Shown here: positions 46,402 through 58,296 of the stretch, one piece after another | Numbering within the stretch: the first letter of the stretch is position 1 | Layout of the letters: each line of letters begins with the position of its first letter | Position numbers and translations under genes: made by a program | Notes under the pieces: generated by a model | The model's database searches: none | The model's input: the letters and a program-made list of their open reading frames with translations, nothing else | What the model was told of the DNA's origin: nothing | From: Hirsutella rhossiliensis | Taxonomy: Eukaryota; Ascomycota; Sordariomycetes; Hypocreales; Ophiocordycipitaceae | Length of the DNA: 64,000 nucleotides | NCBI RefSeq assembly: GCF_020360975.1 | Contig: NW_025408670.1 | Coordinates: 3,348,001-3,412,000 of the forward strand | Direction of reading: 5' to 3'

Positions 46402-49237
46402 TTACTAATAAGAAACCTTTTTAAAGGAAAAAACCTATTAATTATATATAGAGGAAAAGCTAAGAAAGTAAAAGATAGCTAAAAAACCTTTATTAAAGGG
46501 ATATAAGCTTTTCTTTTTAAGGCTCTTTTAATTCCCTAAGGGAAAGAAGCTCTTAGAACTTAAAGAATTTTTCTCTTCTTAGTTCCTTAGTAAATATATC
46601 GGCAATATTATCTTTAGATTTAATATAGAAAATCCGGATCTTCTTTTCCTTAATATTTTCTCGGCTATAGAAGTAAGTAATATCTATATACTTTATCTTT
46701 TTATAAAATTCTAGATTTTTAGCTAATTTAATAGCTACCTCGTTATCCGTTAAGATAGGAGGTATAGTATTAAGAATTCTAATAGATAAGCTATTATTTA
46801 TCGAATAATATAGCCGATTTAGATATAAAGCTTCTTTATTAGCCTCCTTAAGGGCAATAAATTTAGCTTCGTAGGTTAATAGGGCTATAGATTTTTACTT
46901 TTAGCTAGCCTAACTTATAATATTTTTATAAATATAGAAATAGTATCTAGAAACGGATTTTCTATCTATAAGGTTAGACGCTTAGCTAGCGTCGGAATAA
47001 CCTTTTATAAAATTATAAGTATAAGGGATATTATAGTAATAAATTATCCCTAAGTTAGGGTATTTATTTAAATATTTCTAGATAGTATTTAACGCTTTAA
47101 AATATATATTATTTAGTTTAGAAGTAAATCTAGCGTAGGAAATAACAGTATATAAAATGTCTAGCCTACTTATTATAGCTAGATATAATAGAGCCCTTAT
47201 TTCCCTTTAGTAAATAAGGATTTCTTTTTATAAAGGCATTATAGTAGCCTTTTTAAGCTCTACTCCTACTATAGTAAGCGTATTAAAAGTCCCTAAGTCT
47301 TCTTTATTATATTCTCGTATTTTATTACGAGTATATTTTTCCTACGATATAAATATCTCCTTTCTACTCTAGTTTATAATTATATATATTCCTAAGAAGT
47401 CTTTTAGTTCGCCTAGAGGCTAAACCTTTATATAATCTACTACTCTTTTAAGTAGACTATTTATTATACCTTTATTAGGCCCTATTATTAAGAGGTTATC
47501 TATATAGATTATAATCGTAATTTTATATTGCGTATTTATAAATACCCCTTTATCTATAGGAAGGGCCGAAAATCCTATCTTAGCTAATATTAAGCTAAGA
47601 TAGTTATACTAGAGCTTTAGGCTTTATTTAAGGCCGTATAATACTTTCTTTAATTTTGCTACTAGCCTTTTCTTTTTATATAGCTCTAGAAACTACGAAT
47701 AGCTAATATTATACTTATACTAGTTTTTATTAAACTAGTCTTTAAGTATTAGCTCTTCGTAGCTTATAGGGAATTTTATATAAATATCTATATCTATTTC
47801 GGTATATATAAAGGCATTTTTTATATCGTATTATAGTAAAGTATAATTATTAGAAATAGCTATTATAAGTAGCATTCTAATAGATTCGGGTCTTACTATC
47901 GTAGAAAAGGTTTCTAAATAATCTAGGCCGTAGACCTAATTAAATCCTTATACTATATAGCGGGCTTTATATTTAATAATAATGTTATTATTATCCCGCT
48001 TTATTTTATAGACCTAACGGCCGCCTAGGGCCTCCCTATTACTAGGAAGAGGCTATAATTCCTAGGTATTTTAGTTTAAGAGCTCTTTTATTTCTAGAAA
48101 TATAGCTCTTTTCTATTCTATAGCTTCTAAGCTATTTATAGCCTATTTAAATGTTTTAGGCTCTATAGGATCCTTATTTTCTAGTAAAGATAGAATAATC
48201 TCTTTACTTTTACTATTTAATATAATCCCTTTTCTAAAAGAGGATTATTTCCCTTTTTTATAAAAGGGTTATCTTCCTTCTCTATAAGAGGGTTATCTTC
48301 CTTCTTTATAGGAGGGTTATTTTCCTACTCTATAAGAAGTTTATCTTCCTTCTCTATAGGAGGGTTATTTTTCTCTTCTTCTAAAGAAGAGTTATTGCCT
48401 TCTTTATATATAGGTTCCCTTTATAAATAATTATCCGGGACCTTATTTATAAAAGGTAAGGTATTAAAATTAAAGTCCTTAAGGTCTTCTTCTTTTTTAT
48501 TTTCTATAAATTTATTTTCTAGGATAATAATATCTCTAGAAATTATTACTTTTCTTTTTAAAAAGTTATATATTTTATAAGCATTTTTATTATAGCCTAT
48601 AATAATACCCTTATAAGCTCTTATTTCTAGCTTATCTAAGGGGTCTTTATTTTTATAATAAATAGTACTTCCGAAGGTCTTAATTTTCTCTAAGTCTTCT
48701 AAGGCTAGAGATTTATTTTCCTTCTTCTCTATAAGAGTTTAGAAGCCTATTCGTAAGTAAGGGGTCCTATTATATAAATAGGCTGCTATTAGAATAGCTT
48801 CTCCCTATAGATATTTAGGCAGTTTTGCCGTAAATAAAATAGCTCGGACTTTATTTAAAATAGTCCTATTAATCCTCTCTATTACTCCGTTTAATTTAGG
48901 AGTCCTAGGAGGGCTAGTATAATATTTAATTCCCTTTCTTAAGCAGTAGGGTTTTATTTTATATAGGAATTCTTTTGCGTTATCCGAAAAGACTTCCTTT
49001 ATAGTAATATTATCCCGGTTATTTTCAACCAAGGCTTTATATTCTAAGAATTTATCTAGGGCTTCTGCCTTAGATTTTATTAAAGATATTTCTAAATATC
49101 TTATCCCTATATCTAAAAAGGATATAAAGGAGGTGTATTTATTATAAGTAGGGGTTCTTATAGGGCCCTAAATATTAATAGTAACTCTATTAAGGTAATT
49201 ATATACCTTACTAAATAGGGATTTATTCCTCTTATCG
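46402..49237 (-). mobile_element. copia pol remnant, moderately RIPed
   Basis: On the minus strand, from right to left: an integrase core with FSDNAKEF (second Asp) and LNGVIERINRTI (Glu) in an open frame at 49032-48805. A connector to RT follows, then RT with F-S-T-I-V-R-P (about 47,905) and Y-I-D-N-L-L at about 47,490, where YVDD is expected. The Asp-to-Asn fits a G-to-A change. RNase H-like sequence follows towards 46.8 kb. No LTRs were found. Fewer stops than in the neighbouring elements. Confidence 0.75.
48230..48400 (-). repeat. ~30-bp tandem repeat in the copia integrase-RT linker
   Basis: About five to six degenerate copies of a unit containing GGTTATCTTCCTTCTCTATA. On the element strand it reads as repeats of E-K-E-D-N-P-x-I, an acidic linker. 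Confidence 0.7.
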
Positions 49238-50043
49238 GTCGGCACACTATCTAATGCAAAGAACATAGATCCTCCTCTTGATGCCCCGTTCTGTCGAGGA
49301 ACGCTATATGCTCGTCTTGCGTTACTCTTCACGGTTGATACACATCCCTAGTGCCGCTAACAGCGGACCACGCTCTCTTGCTGCATAAGCATTTTGCGGC
49401 GAGAGCAACCCAGGGTATTGCAGGTAGAAAGCCCGTGGGATACGGCATACTTTGGCATCATGGATGATGGATGGCCGGCAGTTAAGCGAGGATTTATAGA
49501 CGGCTAGATGATTCTAGTTTGGATGAGAATGACCGTCAAATAAGGGGATTGAAAGAATATGGAGGTCTAAAGGGACAATGTGCAAGATGCGAAGGACGAA
49601 TAACAAGTAAAAAATAAGCAATGCATTAAGGAGTGAGCAACGGGAGGTCATACTACACGTAATATTAGGTGACCCTGCTCCTACAGATCTGACACTTATG
49701 AATTTATGGTCAACGGTCAGTCGCCTTTGATAACAGCAGATACGGAGCATTGTGCGGGGCTTGGGTAAGCCAAGCCAAGCGGCGGTTAGGGGCCTCGGTA
49801 CAGGCATATATACGGTAACTTACAGCCTTAGGTAATCTCATCGCCGGGCAATGCGCACTGTACTTTACACGGTACCGAGAACTCAGAAAGCTCTTCAGTC
49901 TCATCCTCGCCATCTCTCGCAGCCCGCGTCCTCGAGTCGCGCTCCGCAAGCTTTCGACTGCAACCTTGTGCCTGCTCACAAGAGCGGCGGAGTGGGCCAT
50001 TCTCCCAGAATAATCTGTGAAACCCGAGCTGCCGACCGCGCCA
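49238..50043. other. intergenic region at the right border of the RIPed block
   Basis: Composition changes sharply to normal at about 49,238. No supported gene. The last ~200 bp are the promoter and leader of the Lrp1/C1D-like gene. Confidence 0.5.
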
Positions 50044-50757
50044 ATGTCGGACGTCAAGGACATCACGCCCGATCTCGACAGGCTCGACGCGCAGCTCGAC
50101 GACCTGGAAGAGGCGCTGGGGCCTTTGCTCGACAACCTCGAAGGAAAGGCCTCACAGCTCCCGCTCCTCGATAAGTCCAAGCTCTTTTCACTCTCTGCCT
50201 ACGCCATCGAGTCGCTGCTTTTCTGTAGGAGCCCTCGCCCGCCGCCGCCATAGTATGGACAAACTGACGGACCAACCTGCCACAGCATATCTGCGCCTTC
50301 AGGGCGTCGACACCCAAGACCATGCCGTCATGACGGAGCTCAAGCGCGTGCAGCAGTACTTTGTCAAGATCAAGGCCGTCGAGGAGCCCGAGGCCAAGCG
50401 CACTCTGACGGTCAACCGCGAGGCGGCCGCGCGCATGCTCAAGGCCGACTTGGTACCCTTTGCCCCCCTCCCCCCCTCCTCCTCAAAGCTGCCTTTCTTT
50501 ACAGAAAACAGTGCTGACCAGGTTTGCTCGTGCCTTTTCCCTTGCAGGCCGACAACAAGAGCCTCAGCAGCAAGCTTGCCGAGAAGATTGCCGAGGAGCG
50601 GGCCAAGGCGCTGCTCAAGTCCGTCGAAGGCAAGAAGCGGTCGGCGGACAACTCGGCGCCCTCTGCCGGTCCTGGCACCGAGGAACAGGCGAGAAGTAGG
50701 AAAAAGAAGCAGCAGAAGCCGCAGCATGACAAGAAGGAGAAGGCCAAGAAGCACTAA
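50044..50757 (+). CDS. LRP1: exosome-associated Lrp1/Rrp47/C1D family protein
   Basis: Three exons: 50044-50224, 50286-50452, 50548-50757, giving 185 residues. Intron 1 (61 nt, GTAGGA..CACAG, branch ACTGAC) restores the family's F-S-Y-L-R-L-x-G-V motif. Intron 2 (95 nt, GTACCC..TTGCAG, branch GCTGAC) rejoins LKAD-L-ADNKS. The N-terminal Sas10/C1D helical domain has LDDLEEALGPLL, LLDKSKLFSLSAYAIESLLF, HAVMTELKRVQQYF and NREAAARML. The C-terminus is a Lys-rich tail (RKKKQQKPQ, KKEKAKKH). Such proteins bind nuclear exosome subunit Rrp6 and RNA and help process rRNA and snoRNA precursors. The start is the ATG at 50044. Confidence 0.9.
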
Positions 50758-52040
50758 TCATCCCGACAGAGGTTAAGAATTAGGAGTAAGTAATGCGGGA
50801 GCAGACATTGATGCTCTTGGGGTCGTGGATATTACCGAGTTGACGTGGATGGCTTGGGATGACCTCCTTTCGACTTGGGCTGGTTATCGATCGGACTGGG
50901 CGCTTTGAAACTGACTATTGCGTGTTGGGCGTTCGGCGTCCGGGCTGCTTCCCAGATTGGCACGATGAGAGGTGCCAAATACTTGACAGACACAAAAAGG
51001 AACGCAAGACCGCTTGCGATTTGAGGGGACGACCGGAGAAGAATGGTCCAGTAAGCTGCATAGCTTTACGAGAGGCTGGACAGGTACATGTTGGGTCCAG
51101 TCCAGAACTCTACGCCGGTCTATAAAGAACGAGAGAGAATACCACGATCCTCCTATACACGCTTTACTTGTTTCGCGCAACTCTATTGTCTCATTGGTGG
51201 CCCCCGCGTTCAGCAGACTTTGCCTCGGAAAGGCCTGATGGACGGCTGTTGCTTTGCTGGCTGAGCGGCGGAGCACCAAGAGTAAAGGCCGCGAGTCAAG
51301 CTTTACCATCTTGGTCGTCGGTTCCGAAGCCTTGAAAACCTAAGCACGTCGGAAATGCCTTAACGGTGGGGGCGACCAAGGCTGTCGTCGGTCCACAGCG
51401 TTGGCCGTTTCCACGCCTGGCAGCAGCGGCCTGCCCAAAAGCGCGGCGGTAGAGCACCGTAGCGAGATGCCCAGGAGGAGACTGGTGCTCGAATGACTCG
51501 ATCACGAGCCTTTCTTCAGAGCCTTCGTATAGAAAACGAGCGTTGAAACACGCTCTCGTGTCCCGCCCGGGTTCCCCGGCGAGTAGGCGCGCACGGATTA
51601 TGTCTCGACTGCCGGCAGGCCGCTTTGGACCCCCTTCAAACGCGGCTGCGTCTCAGGCTTCCCTCACTAAAAAGTCCCATGACTGCCCGGCATCAGCTAT
51701 AAGAAACTGTCTTTTGCCTTATCCTGTGATTCCACCTCGATCGCACCCAGCGCCAATCATTTTCCTAGCCACCGTCTTTGCTCGCGTTGAGCTTCTTCGC
51801 AAGTCCGTCACTCGAACCGTTAATATCCCGAGATTCGTCTCCGCAGGCCGGCGTGTTTCCTCTTGCTGCGATATTGAACTCATCTGCGCCGTCTATCCAC
51901 GGCCCCTCTTGCGTACGGTCGATCCCACGTCAGGCGGTGGCAGAAGTCGGCTGAGCATTGCCATCCCACCACTCTCCAACGCCTCGGGCAGCCGAGGTTT
52001 CGCCTCTATCATTGGCAGCAGCTGCCTACCCTTCGTCGCC
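50758..52040. other. intergenic region
   Basis: 3' flank of the Lrp1-like gene, then the upstream region of the next ORF. An open frame continues upstream of 52041 (from 51543) but its residues look non-coding (Arg/Pro/Ser-rich, no domain). It is more likely leader sequence. No RNA gene or repeat is seen. Confidence 0.4.
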
Positions 52041-52406
52041 ATGGAGCCTATTTTCGCCTTCTTTCACCGCAAGCGCTCGGCCAGGGACAATCTTGCCGGG
52101 CTTGGCTCTAACTCCATGCCAAGCAGCCCTACGACCTTCTCCTTTCGGCGAAAGTCGCGCCGGTTCAGCATCGACAGCAGTAGCACTCTTTCGACAAACG
52201 AGAAACCTGTTACTCCGCCACCTCGGAAGCGATCCCTGGCATACCGAATATTCAAAAGGGGCCGGTCTCGGTCGTTTGTGCCGGCACGGCCGCCCCCCAA
52301 ATCAGACTCAGACCGCAAGTGCCGTTGCCGTAGCACCTTGTTCAGCGCAGCGAGCTACTCCACGTGCTCAGACATAGCGCCAGCTTGTCCATGCGATACA
52401 TCTTGA
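52041..52406 (+). CDS. small basic Ser/Arg-rich protein, unrecognised
   Basis: 121 codons from an ATG in good context (GCCATGG). Residues 1-15 MEPIFAFFHRKRSAR are followed by SPTTFSFRRKSRRFSIDSSS, PPPRKRSLAYRIFKRGRSR and a Cys-containing tail (RKCRCRS, CPCDTS). It is strongly basic with several RRXS-type sites that kinases could use. It could be longer through an intron. No family is recognised, and reality as a gene is uncertain. Confidence 0.4.
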   Translation: MEPIFAFFHRKRSARDNLAGLGSNSMPSSPTTFSFRRKSRRFSIDSSSTLSTNEKPVTPPPRKRSLAYRIFKRGRSRSFVPARPPPKSDSDRKCRCRSTLFSAASYSTCSDIAPACPCDTS

Positions 52407-53184
52407 AGGCATACCAAGGACGACGAGACTTTCTTCCTCACCTGGGTGGCAACACCCGCCATACGAATAATCATAGCGACGTAGAAGCAACATCTCAGAA
52501 ACAGCGCCACCTCATCAAGCACCAATGGAGGTTAATGAAGTGCACGGGCAGCCATTAGACCGCGCCCTGAAGCTGAAAGCGGCACAAAAATGCCGAAAAT
52601 TTGGGCCCAAGCTGCCCGGAAGGTTTGGGGCTAGGTGTTAACACTGCAATCTTCTTTTTCTAGCGTAGCCACTAATATAATAATACTAAACGCGAAGCAG
52701 GACATGTAAACCCGTGACAATTCTCAGAGTACTACCAACGTACTGTTCTTTTGCTTTGGAGGGTAATTGTTGACACGGGCTCGTCTTTCGCAACCGCAGA
52801 CTAGTAATTCGGACTTCAGACCCCCAATCCGCTGCTAGGAAGGCAAGAAGGCCTTGTGGGGAGGGTCTTGCATAGTCTGCCCCTGGAACATCCTTCCGGT
52901 CTCGTTGCCCGGTTCCGTGTATGTACTAATTACTCTGTCCATCTAACCCTAGTCCCTAAATCCGTCAGCGGGGTTAATCGTTATTGACTCCCCATCCGGA
53001 TGCGTTATAATTATACGCACTGTTTGGCTCATCAGTAAGCTATCGATTTTACTGTCATTTGACTCCAGAAGTTAAATGGACGCATGCCGCCAACAACCTT
53101 ATTCGTCAGTTGTATAGTTCTACGTCCTAACGCTCATTAATCTCCTAAATACTACGACGCTGCTGGAGATTGCAGTCATTGAGC
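52407..53184. other. intergenic region
   Basis: No supported gene, repeat or RNA. It contains the 5' flank of the cupin gene. Confidence 0.4.
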
Positions 53185-53934
53185 ATGGAAACCCCAACCG
53201 CCCCAATCAAGTTTGTACCGGTGAAGGCTGGCGAGACGCTCTCGCTTGGTACCGTTACCATCCGAATCTTGGAAGATGGGTCAAAAACGGGTAAGTTGGG
53301 ATAGCCAACGGTTGAAATTCCGTATTATATCCATCACCGTCCTGTTTCTTTGCTACTTCCACAGCCACACATGGTATAGGAAGTCGTATAGATATGGCAC
53401 GGGCTAACAGGAATCAGATAATAGAATCGGGTCTGCCGAGTTTATAGTGCCGCCGCATACAAATGGGTATGTAGGGCAACACATGGCTACTAGAGCTTCC
53501 ACAATCGACACTCGGGCTAATCACTGTTGATGGTAGCCCGCCAGCACATTGGCATGAAATGGTATGTAGCCCGTATCAGACATCTAGGCTTCCGGTCCTA
53601 ACAATTGTAAACTTGACAGCACGACGAGACGTTTCTTGTCCTCCAGGGCACACTGCGATTCCACGGGTTGCGCGGCGAGACAGTTGACGCGAAACAAGGA
53701 GACTATATCGTCGTCCCCCCGCGTTGCGCTCATACCTTTTCCAATCCATTCGACGAAGAAGCCAAATTCTTCAACACCTATACCCCCGCGTTTTATATCA
53801 ACTATTTTAAGCTCTTGGCGACCATGGCGGAACAAGGCAAACCCATGGACCCGGAGTCGAACCGGCGAGCCATGGCGTACTTTGCCACGATTGGGGTTTC
53901 TGAGCAGGAAATGGGGGCTGGACGGCAGAATTAA
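53185..53934 (+). CDS. cupin domain protein
   Basis: Four exons: 53185-53290, 53418-53466, 53537-53561, 53620-53934 (164 residues). Introns of 127, 70 and 58 nt have GTAAGT/GTATGT donors and CTAAC-like branch sites. The frame and the family sequence (D-N-R-I-G-S-A-E-F, then P-P-A-H-W-H-E-M) fix the junctions. Cupin motif 1 is H56-x-H58-x4-E63-x6-G70. Motif 2 is GDYIVVPPRCAHTFSN with H98 and N102. The fold binds a metal at these residues. Related fungal single-cupin proteins are often annotated as quercetin-dioxygenase-like, but the substrate cannot be deduced. The gene is convergent with the isomerase, with 80 bp between the stop codons. Confidence 0.88.
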
Positions 53935-54014
53935 GCAGCCGTTTTCAGGCCGTTTCGGTATACGGTCACGGCTAAAAATGGAGAAACAGCGAGGTTAGGA
54001 GCTGTCTATTCCTG

Positions 54015-54858
<844 letters not shown>

Positions 54859-55595
54859 GGCTATGTCGGTATGCGAGGGTTAACGCTCCAGCCTTTACCC
54901 TTGTTGTGCACTCGTGAGGGTCGAGGGCTGTTTCTATATGAGAGCTGACCGATGCCCTGAAGATGGGAAAATAGCCCGGGTGTTTGTTGATTCAAAGGAG
55001 TTGTGGTGGTTAGGTGTTTGAACTGGGGCCACCATAGACGCCGTGGCGTGATGGCTGCAATGACTCCGTGGCCGATTGCACGGACGGTGCGAGTCGGAAG
55101 CGTCAGGTCTCGTAAATCCCCTCATTCTCCACCTCTCGCAGGATTACACTTGAACACGGGCTTCCAGCCCGTCACTACATGTGGAAGGGAAGCTCATTGC
55201 CACATTTCGTTGTACTCGGTCGGAAAGACAAGTATCCGCCCCTTGATTAGAACCACCTGCACCTGAACCCGACGAGAAATTAAGATTCGTCCGGCGGTGC
55301 AGATCCGCCGAAACTGTTCCTGTTTCGATGTGGCAACGTCGTTCCGAGGGCAACGTGCCTCGGCTTGACCATTGGTGGCACAAGGCTAACGGGCCTGAGA
55401 GTAGCCTGCAAGAGACAGGCATTTCTCCCCTTCTCCCAGCAGTCATGGCAAATCCGAATGTCCCAACACGTGAAGGTCGCAATCGGACGCCTGACGGAAA
55501 ATCTCAACTCGTCGACTGCACCTCCGTAACAATCGTTGAATTCCTTGTCCAACAATTGAGCATCCAGGTCTTGCATTGGCCTTTTCATACCAACC
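54859..55595. promoter_or_regulatory. divergent intergenic region between isomerase and NmrA-like gene
   Basis: 737 bp between two divergent start codons, so it must hold both promoters. Only weak TATA-like motifs are seen. Short open frames here are not supported. Confidence 0.5.
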
Positions 55596-56696
55596 ATGTC
55601 CAAGATTCTAACGGTTTTCGGAGCCACCGGCAACCAAGGCGGTTCCGTCGTGAGGGCTATCCTTGGCGATGCCGCCTTTTCCAGCCAGTTCAAGATCCGA
55701 GCCGTCACCCGCAATGCCACCAAGCCTGCGGCAAGGGCCTTGCAGGCCATGGGAGCAAAAGTCGTCGCAGTAAGATGATTCCCTTCCTTTGGAGAATCCA
55801 AGAGACGTATAAAAAACAAGACAAACATGAAAGATGGTTTACCGACCATCGTGCTGTAGGGCAACATGTCAACGTTCGAGTCGGTCGCTCCAGCGCTCCA
55901 AGGCGCTCACACCGTCTTTCTCGCCACCAACTTCTGGGAGTCTACCAATGCCGCCACCGAGATATCCCAGGGCAAAGCCGTTGCCGACGCCGCAAAGGCA
56001 GCGGGAGTAAAGCATCTTATCTTTTCGTCTCTCATAAATGCGACGGATGCCAGCAATGGCCGGCTCTCTCGCATCAGCCACTTCGATAGCAAAGCCAAGA
56101 TCGAGCAATACATACGCGACAGCGGCATTCCAAGCACCTTTGTACTCCCTGGCTGGTATGCGTCCAATTTCTTCCAGGCCATCCAAAAGAGCGAGGATGG
56201 CTCGTACCTGCTGCCTGCGCCTGTTGATGTGGACAAGGCAAAGATTCCGATTCTCGATGTTGTCGCCGATACTGGTAAGTCACGTCAACCCTACAAGGAG
56301 TGAGAAAACAAAACCAAATCATTTCTCCGATTTCTCAAAACTAGCCAGTCCACTTACACAATGCTAGGGAAATTTGTCAAGGCTGCCATCAAGCACCACC
56401 CAAAGTACGTTGGCAAGCATATTTACGCCGCGACCAACTACTACAGTCCATCACAGCTCCTTGCCGAGTTCTCAGAGGTAATGGGTAAGCCGGCCAAGGC
56501 TGTGCAGATCCCCCAAGAAGCTTTCAAGGCGTACTTGCCGCCGCCTATAGCTCAGGAAATGCTAGAAAACTTTCTACTAACCGAGAACCCCGGTTACTAT
56601 GGAGGTGCGGGCTTGAGTGAGAGCTTGAGTCTGCTGGATGAGACGCCTACGACTTGGAGAGAGTTTGTGGACAAGAATAAAGCTAAATGGCTTTGA
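55596..56696 (+). CDS. NmrA-like family NAD(P)-binding protein
   Basis: Three exons: 55596-55769, 55860-56274, 56368-56696, 305 residues. Introns are 90 nt (GTAAGA..TGTAG) and 93 nt (GTAAGT..GCTAG). The Rossmann nucleotide-binding motif TVFGATGNQGGSVV is at residues 6-19. Further motifs are VTRN, HTVFLATNFW, AAKAAGVKHLIFSSL and PSTFVLPGWYASNFF. These are atypical short-chain dehydrogenases that lack the usual catalytic Tyr. Family members include the nitrogen regulator NmrA and redox sensors such as HSCARG, but most fungal paralogues are uncharacterised. The substrate or partner is unknown. Confidence 0.92.
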
Positions 56697-57880
56697 TAGT
56701 GGTGAGAAGAGTGGTCAACATGAGATTTCTCCTGCAAAATGCCTAGAGCAAACAGGGGCATTGGCGCTGTTTTTGTGATTGCCCGATGCATTACATGAAA
56801 GATGCCGTGGGTGTAGCGAGTGCTTGGTGCCACGACGGTAGCCCCATTTGCTAACTGCTTCGTGAGTTATTTATCGGCTAGTCAGGCCCTCTTGGCTTTA
56901 AGTACTATCGCATCTCTTTGGGCTCGGGCTCGATGTTCATGCTTCCTGCGTAGGGTTTCGTGGGTAAGCCCCTAGATACACTTGGAGTTTCTGCACGGGT
57001 AACCCATTAATACGACGTTAGCGTCATTGACCCCAATCTCAGCCAGAGTCTGATAGTTTTCGTCAAAATGCAGTCTCCCCACTGCTCCGGGTATGTTCTG
57101 CGGCGTTGAAATGCCTCTCGTGGGGATATTTGCGGTCTCGGGTTTCTCCCAATACTCTGGTTTCTCGAATAAACCTCCCCACCACCGTCACCGGAACCAA
57201 AGGTATCTTGTGAATGCCGTTCATGATGGCAGTTTCAACATCATTGCAAACTACTTTGTAGAAATATGAGTCCTTCGAGAAAACAGTATGACATGTCCGT
57301 ACAGCAAGCAGAATTTCGGGGAAATACATATTAATGATAGAAAGCGCTGTTGAGGCCACCGAATCGGGTGGGAGGTGCCGCCGCTTTTGGTGGCCTCGAC
57401 AATGAGGGGCCGGCACTGCCCGCAAAGCACAGTGTATCTGCGTTGGGTGCGCCAACATGCCAATTCAGCTGAGACGCAACTGGCCAGGGGCAATCCGCAT
57501 GACAAACCAGCCCGGTGCCTTGCTCACCCTCTGGACGCTCGCCCCCTTCCTTCAACTTCCATCTTGGAAGCAGATGACAGGAGGCCGTTTCTTGACACCA
57601 CCAAAATGGACGTCAACGGGGCCGATGAGCGCAACAGGCTAGTGTTAAAAGCCAGCCGCTCCGCTCGCCCCCTCCCAGCCTCCAACCAACCCCTATTCTC
57701 ACATCACTGCCACCACCAGTTACCGCTACGTCCCACGCTTTGCCGAGGCCTTATCCGAGCCGACTACAGCCCGTACCTTCGTCGGTGCTAAGCAACGAAA
57801 CAGCAGGTATACTCTATATTATGCTAACTTCCTCCGGAAAATCGCTCAACGCGAGAAAGACAAGCAGACGATTATAAAGC
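56697..57880. other. gene-free region between NmrA-like gene and PP2C
   Basis: Several overlapping open frames on both strands (57,063-57,791) lack domain features and are mutually exclusive. At about 57,700-57,880 a plus-strand reading S-Y-R-Y-V-P-R-F-A-E-A-L followed by Y-Y-A-N-F-L-R-K-I looks protein-like and runs into the RIPed patch. It may be the unmutated edge of an element. Confidence 0.35.
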
Positions 57881-58145
57881 TAGCTCTCCTTAACGCTACA
57901 TAATATAACACTATTAAGGAGAGTGGGCATAAGAGGCTATGGTTATGCCCAGTAGACCTAATAGTTATATATAAGAGAGCCTGCCTAACTAATATAACTC
58001 CCCTAGCGTAAGGATATAATATAGGCCTAACTTAGGTATAGGAATATCTTAATGCCCCCTTTTAGCTAGCTATATATAGTCACTATACCTATATAAGCCC
58101 CTCTCTTATCCTAATAGATAGACCAAGATATATATTACTAAATTC
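57881..58145. repeat. small RIPed relic in gene-rich DNA
   Basis: A ~260-bp patch with TAA/TAG-rich, CpA/TpG-poor sequence like the big block. Example motifs are CTAGCTATATATAG and TATAAGAGAG. It stands out from its neighbours and is probably a transposon fragment hit by RIP. Confidence 0.55.
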
Positions 58146-58296
58146 ACCTTTCTATGCCCCTGTTTCTTCCACTATGCTCTTAAGCCCTTGCTTGAGAGGC
58201 ACCAAAAGTAGAACGCGCGCTCCAACAAGTGGTGCGTAATTGATAGTTGTGGCACTTAGTCTGTGTGTGATACGTTATGGGCAAACTCGACTTCCC

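Noticed and set aside
11460..49237. CRISPR array, prophage or bacterial mobile element
   Set aside because: No regularly spaced repeats with unique spacers. All recognisable domains are from eukaryotic transposons.
51543..52040. N-terminal extension of the small basic protein to 287 residues
   Set aside because: The upstream part has no protein-like features, and the ATG at 52041 has the better start context.
54934..55482. Short frames on both strands between the isomerase and NmrA-like genes
   Set aside because: They conflict with each other and occupy what must be two promoters.
57063..57791. Overlapping ~130-codon frames on both strands
   Set aside because: No recognisable domain, no splice logic, and both strands are equally open, as expected from GC-rich non-coding DNA.
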